A stretch of DNA of 26,284 nt, from positions 1-26,284 of the IMG/VR virus record IMGVR_UViG_3300030060_000636. One strand, written 5' to 3'. A program made the translations under genes and the position numbers. The DNA is from a virus. Below the pieces are notes generated by a model that searched no databases, had not been told where the DNA came from, and saw only the letters and a program-made list of their open reading frames with translations. Shown here one piece after another: positions 22,059 through 26,284 of this stretch; the first letter of the stretch is position 1; each line of letters starts with the position of its first letter.

Positions 22059-22111
22059 TTGCGATTTCTGCTAGTTGAGTGTATTACTAATAGCATTCGT
22101 GAGGTTTTGTT

Positions 22112-24409
22112 ATGGCAACACAGTTTAGCACTCTTCTAAAACTCGCACTGCCAGTTCAAGGTGAGCTGGCGGGTACGTGGGGAGACTTGGTGAACAACAG
22201 TGTCACCAATATGATAGAAGAGGCCATAGCGGGTTCCAAAACCATAAACACTTGGAGTGGTAACTCCGCTACATTATCCACCGCAGACGGTGCTACTGCC
22301 GAAGCTAGAGCTGCAATACTGAACTTAACTGACACTGGCACATCGTTATCTGGCGCAGCTACAGTCATTGTTCCTGCCCTCACCAAAATATTTATTGTAA
22401 AGAATGGCACCGCCCAGACAGTTACAGTAAAGACAGCATCAGGAACTGGTATCGCCATTCCTTCTGGTAGCACAGGGCATGTGTACTGTGATGGCACTAA
22501 CGTAGTCGAAAGTCAGAACTACGTTGCTGGCAACTTTGGAGTTGGTGGCAATCTTACAGTAACAGGCACTACCACGTTTAACGGCGGCACAGTAACTCTT
22601 GGTGACGCAAACACCGATAACATTGTGTTTGGTGGCGAAGTAGATTCAAACATTATACCTGATGATGACGGAGCTTATGATCTAGGTAGTTCTTCTAAAG
22701 AGTGGAAAGACATATACATTGATGGTGTAGCATACCTAGACGCCATTAACTTTAACGGCACAGCAATTACTGCTACTGCCGCAGAACTCAACATCATGGA
22801 TGGTGTCACCTCCACGGCTGCAGAACTTAATATTCTTGATGGTGTTACCTCCACAGCCGCAGAACTTAACATTGTAGACGGCGGCACATCTGCCACGTCA
22901 ACCACACTCGCCGACGCTGACCGCGTTGTTGTAAATGACAACGGCACAATGGTGCAGGTCGCACTCACTGACTTTGAAACATACTTTGAAAGCGCACTGG
23001 ACACGCTATCCAATGTGACGACGGTTGGAGCGCTTAATTCTGGTTCAATCACGTCTGGCTTCGGCACTATTGATACTGGCTCATCAACGATTACAACCAC
23101 GGGCCTTATCACTGGCGGATCATTAGACATTGACGATGTCGTAATTAACGGCAGCACTATTGGTCACACAGACGATACAGACCTCATCACTGTGGCCGAT
23201 GGCATAGCTACAGTCGCTGGAGAAATATCGGTCACCACACTCGATATTGGTGGCACAAACGTCACATCCACGGCAGCAGAACTCAACATCCTTGATGGTG
23301 TTACTGCCACCACTGCAGAGCTTAACTACAGTGACACGGGAGCATCTGTAGGTACGGTTGTTGCGAGCAAGGTCGTAACTGTAGATGCAAACAAAGATGT
23401 AGCCAGCTTCCGTAATATCACTTTGACAGGCGAGTTAGATGCAGGGTCGCTTGATGTGTCTGGTGATGCAGATATTGACGGCACACTTGAAGCCGACGCG
23501 ATTACAGTTAATGGGACAGCACTTAATACAGTTATCGCGGGAGTGACAGTAGCTAATTCCACTCTAGCCGCCACAGTCACTGTCGCCGATAGCACAGCAA
23601 ACACCAACTTCCCAGTTGTATTTCACGATGAGTCTAACGGACTTTTAGATGACACAGGTGCTTTACGCTACAACCCAAGCACAGGTGAACTTCTAGTACC
23701 TAAACTCACTGTAGCAGGCACTACAACCACTGTAGATACAGTGACTATGAACGCTCAGAACGCCATCGTCTTCGAGGGTGCCACTGCTGACGCTAACGAA
23801 ACTACACTGACTATTATAGATCCAACAGCAGATCATACAATCAACTTACCAAACGTATCAGGTACAATACCTGTGTTAGCTGCTGCAAGCACCACGGCCA
23901 TTACTTCTACACCGGAAGAACTTAATATCCTTGACGGTGTGACATCGACTGCTGCAGAGCTGAATATCCTTGACGGTGTGACATCGACTGCTGCAGAGCT
24001 GAACATCCTTGATGGCGTCACTGCAACAACAGCAGAACTAAACATCCTTGATGGTGTAACATCAACTGCTGCAGAGCTGAACATCCTTGATGGTGTAACC
24101 TCTACAGCCTCAGAACTAAATATCCTTGATGGCGTAACTGCCACAACAGCAGAACTTAACTATAGCGACACAGGCGCAGCAGTTGGCACAGTTGTAGCCA
24201 GCAAAGTTGTAACTGCTGACGCTAACAAAGACGTATCCAGCTTTAGAAATATCACACTGACAGGTGAACTTGATGCAGGTTCACTAGATATTTCTGGGGA
24301 TGCAGATATTGATGGGACGCTAGAAGCAGATGCAATCACGGTCAATGGTACTGCGTTAAACACAGTAATCGCTAACGAGGCTACAGCCCTTGCTATTGCG
24401 TTAGGCTAA
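22112..24409 (+). CDS. Large repeat-rich tail fibre protein
   Basis: 765 aa. After an N-terminal attachment region (1-130) the chain is Thr/Ser/Asp/Gly-rich and consists of 13-residue TAAELNILDGVTS-type units: three near 222-260, one or two near 386-406 and seven at 600-680. Residues 399-476 and 677-754 form an internal duplication with 74 of 78 identical positions. Such repeats are common in marine phage fibres and should form an extended beta-structured trimer that contacts the host. The last 11 residues differ (NEATALAIALG). No signal peptide. GTGAGG lies upstream of the ATG. Confidence 0.85.
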   Translation: MATQFSTLLKLALPVQGELAGTWGDLVNNSVTNMIEEAIAGSKTINTWSGNSATLSTADGATAEARAAILNLTDTGTSLSGAATVIVPALTKIFIVKNGTAQTVTVKTASGTGIAIPSGSTGHVYCDGTNVVESQNYVAGNFGVGGNLTVTGTTTFNGGTVTLGDANTDNIVFGGEVDSNIIPDDDGAYDLGSSSKEWKDIYIDGVAYLDAINFNGTAITATAAELNIMDGVTSTAAELNILDGVTSTAAELNIVDGGTSATSTTLADADRVVVNDNGTMVQVALTDFETYFESALDTLSNVTTVGALNSGSITSGFGTIDTGSSTITTTGLITGGSLDIDDVVINGSTIGHTDDTDLITVADGIATVAGEISVTTLDIGGTNVTSTAAELNILDGVTATTAELNYSDTGASVGTVVASKVVTVDANKDVASFRNITLTGELDAGSLDVSGDADIDGTLEADAITVNGTALNTVIAGVTVANSTLAATVTVADSTANTNFPVVFHDESNGLLDDTGALRYNPSTGELLVPKLTVAGTTTTVDTVTMNAQNAIVFEGATADANETTLTIIDPTADHTINLPNVSGTIPVLAAASTTAITSTPEELNILDGVTSTAAELNILDGVTSTAAELNILDGVTATTAELNILDGVTSTAAELNILDGVTSTASELNILDGVTATTAELNYSDTGAAVGTVVASKVVTADANKDVSSFRNITLTGELDAGSLDISGDADIDGTLEADAITVNGTALNTVIANEATALAIALG
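22775..22891 (+). repeat. Fibre repeat block 1, three 39-bp units
   Basis: Three consecutive 13-codon units encoding TAAELNI[MLV]DG[VG]TS. The codons vary between units although the protein is nearly constant. They form the first block of the fibre's shaft-like repeats. Confidence 0.8.
23909..24142 (+). repeat. Fibre repeat block 2, six 39-bp units
   Basis: Six in-frame 13-codon units (residues 600-677) encoding T[PATS][AES]ELNILDGVT[SA], followed by a seventh that leads into the NYSDTGA duplication. Two adjacent units are almost identical in DNA, which allows expansion or loss by recombination. Confidence 0.85.
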
Positions 24410-24420
24410 AGGAGATATAA

Positions 24421-24780
24421 ATGGCCAATACATTCAAGGTTGTATCGCATGACGTTATGCCAGCCTCAAGCGGTACGCCAGAAGACCTTTACACTTGCCC
24501 CGGCAGCACTACTACAATCATCTTGGGTATGGTGCTTGCAAACGTACACACCAGCCAAGTTACAGTAAGTGTAAAGCTGGTTAGTGATACATCCGGTGGC
24601 GGACGTACAGCAACAAACACAACCACCTTTTTGTTGAAGGACGCTCCGTTACCGGTGGGTTCATCTCTTGAAATACTTGCGGGTAATAAGGTTGTGTTAG
24701 AGACAACCGACAAGATTCAGATTGACTGTTCTGTTGCTGACAAGACCAGCGTAACTATGAGCATCATGGAGATTACCTAA
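24421..24780 (+). CDS. Putative fibre-associated structural protein, 119 aa
   Basis: 119 aa, beta-rich, starting MANTFKVVSHDVMPASSGTP, without enzyme motifs. A strong AAAGGAG site precedes the ATG. It lies between two fibre genes and overlaps the next start by one base (TAATG), so a part in the tail tip or as fibre accessory protein is likely. It resembles small virion proteins that precede fibre genes in marine phages. Confidence 0.68.
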   Translation: MANTFKVVSHDVMPASSGTPEDLYTCPGSTTTIILGMVLANVHTSQVTVSVKLVSDTSGGGRTATNTTTFLLKDAPLPVGSSLEILAGNKVVLETTDKIQIDCSVADKTSVTMSIMEIT

Positions 24781-26012
24781 TGCCGTACATTGGTGCAGGG
24801 ATACAAAAGTTTAACACTGCGGACGGGCTGACTGTCTCTGGTTCCACTGAACTTGACGACAAGGTTGCAATTGGAACTGGCACAGCGGTTGGAACATTAA
24901 CAACAGAGTGTACAGCAGGCGACAGCAACTTTGCGCTAACTGCATATCACCCTACCAGCACATCTGCACGAACGATTGCTAAATTTCAATCAAACGTCGG
25001 CAGCACTCAAGCTGATAAAGTGACAATTCTTTGCGACGGAAACGTCGGCATCGGCACCAATTCACCTTCACAACCCCTAGAAATTTCTGGGGATGCGCCA
25101 ATTATCCGGCTTACTGACACCGGCGCATCAAATAATCACTCTGAAATCAATGCTGATTATACCTCTGGAAGTCTTCAGATTTCAGCGGACACGGCAAACG
25201 CTAGTTCTAACAGCCGCATTATTTTTGCAGTCGATAACACAGAACGTGGGCGTATTGATAGCAACGGCGACATACTGATTGGCAAAACCAGCACTTCTGC
25301 TTCAACTGATGGCATAAGGCTCACTGCTACTTCGGGCAACGCTAGTAATTTTAGCATCAATGCTGGCACCCCCATGCAAATTAACCGCAATGGAGATGAT
25401 GGCGGTCTAATCAATTTTCTCCAAGCTGGTTCGCTTGAAGGCGGCATATCTGTAAGTGGCTCAACGGTATCGTATACTGGAGGACACCTATCCCGCTGGT
25501 CACAGGCCACTGACGGCAGCCGCATCGACGGCCTAGTCAAAGGCACAGTGATGACGAACCTTGACCAGATGGCGAAGTGGCATCACGAGGCAAAAGCAGC
25601 CACCCTCTATGAAGATGATGACGAAATACCTGAAGGCAAAAAGGTAGGTGATGAAAAGACACCGGCTGTTGATGCGTATGATGAGGACAATGAGCAGTTG
25701 AACTGCATGGCTGTGTCATCCGTCGAGGGTGATGCAAACGTGGCTGGCGTGTTTGTTAATTGGGATGAAGATGACAAAGATTACACCAACGACATGGTTG
25801 TCGCCATGACTGGCGATATGGTCATCCGTATTGCCAAAGACACAACAGTAGCACGAGGCGACCTGTTGATGTCGGCAGGAGACGGCACCGCCAAGCCGCA
25901 GGGCGATGATATTGTTCGCAGCAAAACGATTGCAAAGGTCACATCGACCGTTAAGTCACATACTTACGACGACGGTTCGTATCTCTTACCATGCGTACTA
26001 ATGGCTTGTTAG
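24780..26012 (+). CDS. Tail fibre/spike-like protein, 410 aa
   Basis: 410 aa with an MPYIGAGIQKF N-terminus of the kind found on marine phage fibres, a repetitive NVGIGTNSPSQPLEISGDAP middle, and a distinct C-terminal domain (about 255-410) rich in Asp/Glu with WHHEAK (266-271), NCMAVSSVEGDANVAGVFVN (near 310-330) and a Cys near the end (CVLMAC). The C-terminal domain resembles chaperone-like or autoproteolytic fibre tails (peptidase G2 type), but no catalytic residue can be fixed. Receptor binding is the likely role. Confidence 0.75.
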   Translation: MPYIGAGIQKFNTADGLTVSGSTELDDKVAIGTGTAVGTLTTECTAGDSNFALTAYHPTSTSARTIAKFQSNVGSTQADKVTILCDGNVGIGTNSPSQPLEISGDAPIIRLTDTGASNNHSEINADYTSGSLQISADTANASSNSRIIFAVDNTERGRIDSNGDILIGKTSTSASTDGIRLTATSGNASNFSINAGTPMQINRNGDDGGLINFLQAGSLEGGISVSGSTVSYTGGHLSRWSQATDGSRIDGLVKGTVMTNLDQMAKWHHEAKAATLYEDDDEIPEGKKVGDEKTPAVDAYDEDNEQLNCMAVSSVEGDANVAGVFVNWDEDDKDYTNDMVVAMTGDMVIRIAKDTTVARGDLLMSAGDGTAKPQGDDIVRSKTIAKVTSTVKSHTYDDGSYLLPCVLMAC

Positions 26013-26024
26013 AAGGAGAATAAC

Positions 26025-26243
26025 TTGACACAAAACGTAATCACAATCGACGGCAAAGAATACAAGCCGGAAGACATGGATGCACAGCAGACGTATTTGA
26101 TTAATCAGATTAGGTCTTGCCAACAAAAAGCTGCAAACATGCGCTTTGACCTTGACCAAACTATAGCTGCACAGAATGCATTTACGAATACACTTATCCA
26201 GTCAGTACAAGAGACTGAAGAGGTACAAGCAGAGGTAGGATAA
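26025..26243 (+). CDS. Small coiled-coil protein, 72 aa, TTG start
   Basis: 72 aa beginning at TTG 26025, six nt after AAGGAG. The sequence ITIDGKEYKPEDMDAQQTYL, followed by a helix of Gln/Ala residues, is a recurrent short phage protein of unknown function. It overlaps the next gene in TAATG. Its position among fibre genes suggests a tail or assembly accessory. Confidence 0.75.
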   Translation: MTQNVITIDGKEYKPEDMDAQQTYLINQIRSCQQKAANMRFDLDQTIAAQNAFTNTLIQSVQETEEVQAEVG

Positions 26244-26284
26244 TGCCATATCTAGGTAAGACACCATCACAAGCGACACGCAAG
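26243..26284 (+). CDS. Partial fibre-like protein (N-terminus only)
   Basis: Fourteen codons, MPYLGKTPSQATRK, reach the right edge. The ATG shares one base with the preceding TAA stop. MPY[IL]GxxP N-termini mark tail-fibre genes in marine phages and match the MPYIGAG start of the gene at 24780, so another fibre-related protein is probable. Too short to say more. Confidence 0.55.
   Translation, partial: MPYLGKTPSQATRK

Noticed and set aside
22675-23157. 160-aa minus-strand frame opposite the fibre repeats, with further ones at 23833-24144
   Set aside because: Ser/Val-rich reverse translation of the repetitive fibre gene; no ribosome-binding site or independent context.
23909-24142. CRISPR-like regular repeats
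   Set aside because: The 39-bp periodicity is in frame with no unique spacers; it encodes the fibre's 13-residue units.

Overview
The window is part of a tailed-phage genome (Caudoviricetes), free or integrated. Small and large terminase, portal, a GroES-like protein, scaffold, capsid, an adaptor and tail fibres follow one another on the + strand from about 7.7 kb to the right edge. The portal resembles the P22 type and a gp4-like adaptor follows, so a short-tailed (podovirus-like) virion is the best inference. Several proteins have the style of marine phages: fibres built from TAAELNILDGV repeats, 'MPYxG' fibre N-termini, and small Lys/Arg/Gly/Met-rich proteins. No integrase, tRNA, rRNA, CRISPR array or insertion sequence was seen. 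The host cannot be read from the sequence.

Layout. (1) 1-5538, minus strand: a leftward operon. In transcription order it holds an uncharacterised 305-aa protein, a MoxR/CobS-type AAA+ ATPase, a protein joining an HExxH metallopeptidase-like region to a VWA/MIDAS domain, two proteins of unknown function, and a partial gene running off the left edge. (2) 5539-6177: a noncoding, AT-rich, repeat-dense region with nine GAACATT heptamers, a tandem repeat, three copies of a repeat of about 33 bp and two 17-bp palindromes. It is a candidate replication origin and/or control region. (3) 6178-7334, minus strand: four small genes ended by a UUCG-loop intrinsic terminator. (4) 7335-7695: a divergent intergenic region with a palindrome and six C-tracts. 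(5) 7696-15959, plus strand: packaging and head genes ending in a terminator after the major capsid gene. (6) 16064-20730: further structural genes, an island of five very basic small proteins, a gp4-like adaptor and a zinc-ribbon protein. (7) 20739-26284: a small motif protein, a connector-like protein and tail/fibre genes, the last one cut by the right edge.

The most striking signal is a perfect 17-bp inverted repeat, GTTAGTG-NNN-CACTAAC. It occurs seven times between 2189 and 7474, plus one decayed copy. It lies in the gaps before the genes of the ATPase/VWA operon, once inside a coding sequence, twice in the repeat-rich region and once in the divergent intergenic region. It is absent from the structural half. 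This looks like a regulon of operators or 'stoperators' for a regulator encoded outside the window, although an RNA hairpin role is also possible. The ATPase plus metallopeptidase/VWA pair is probably an ATP-driven remodelling module carried by the phage; its target is unknown.
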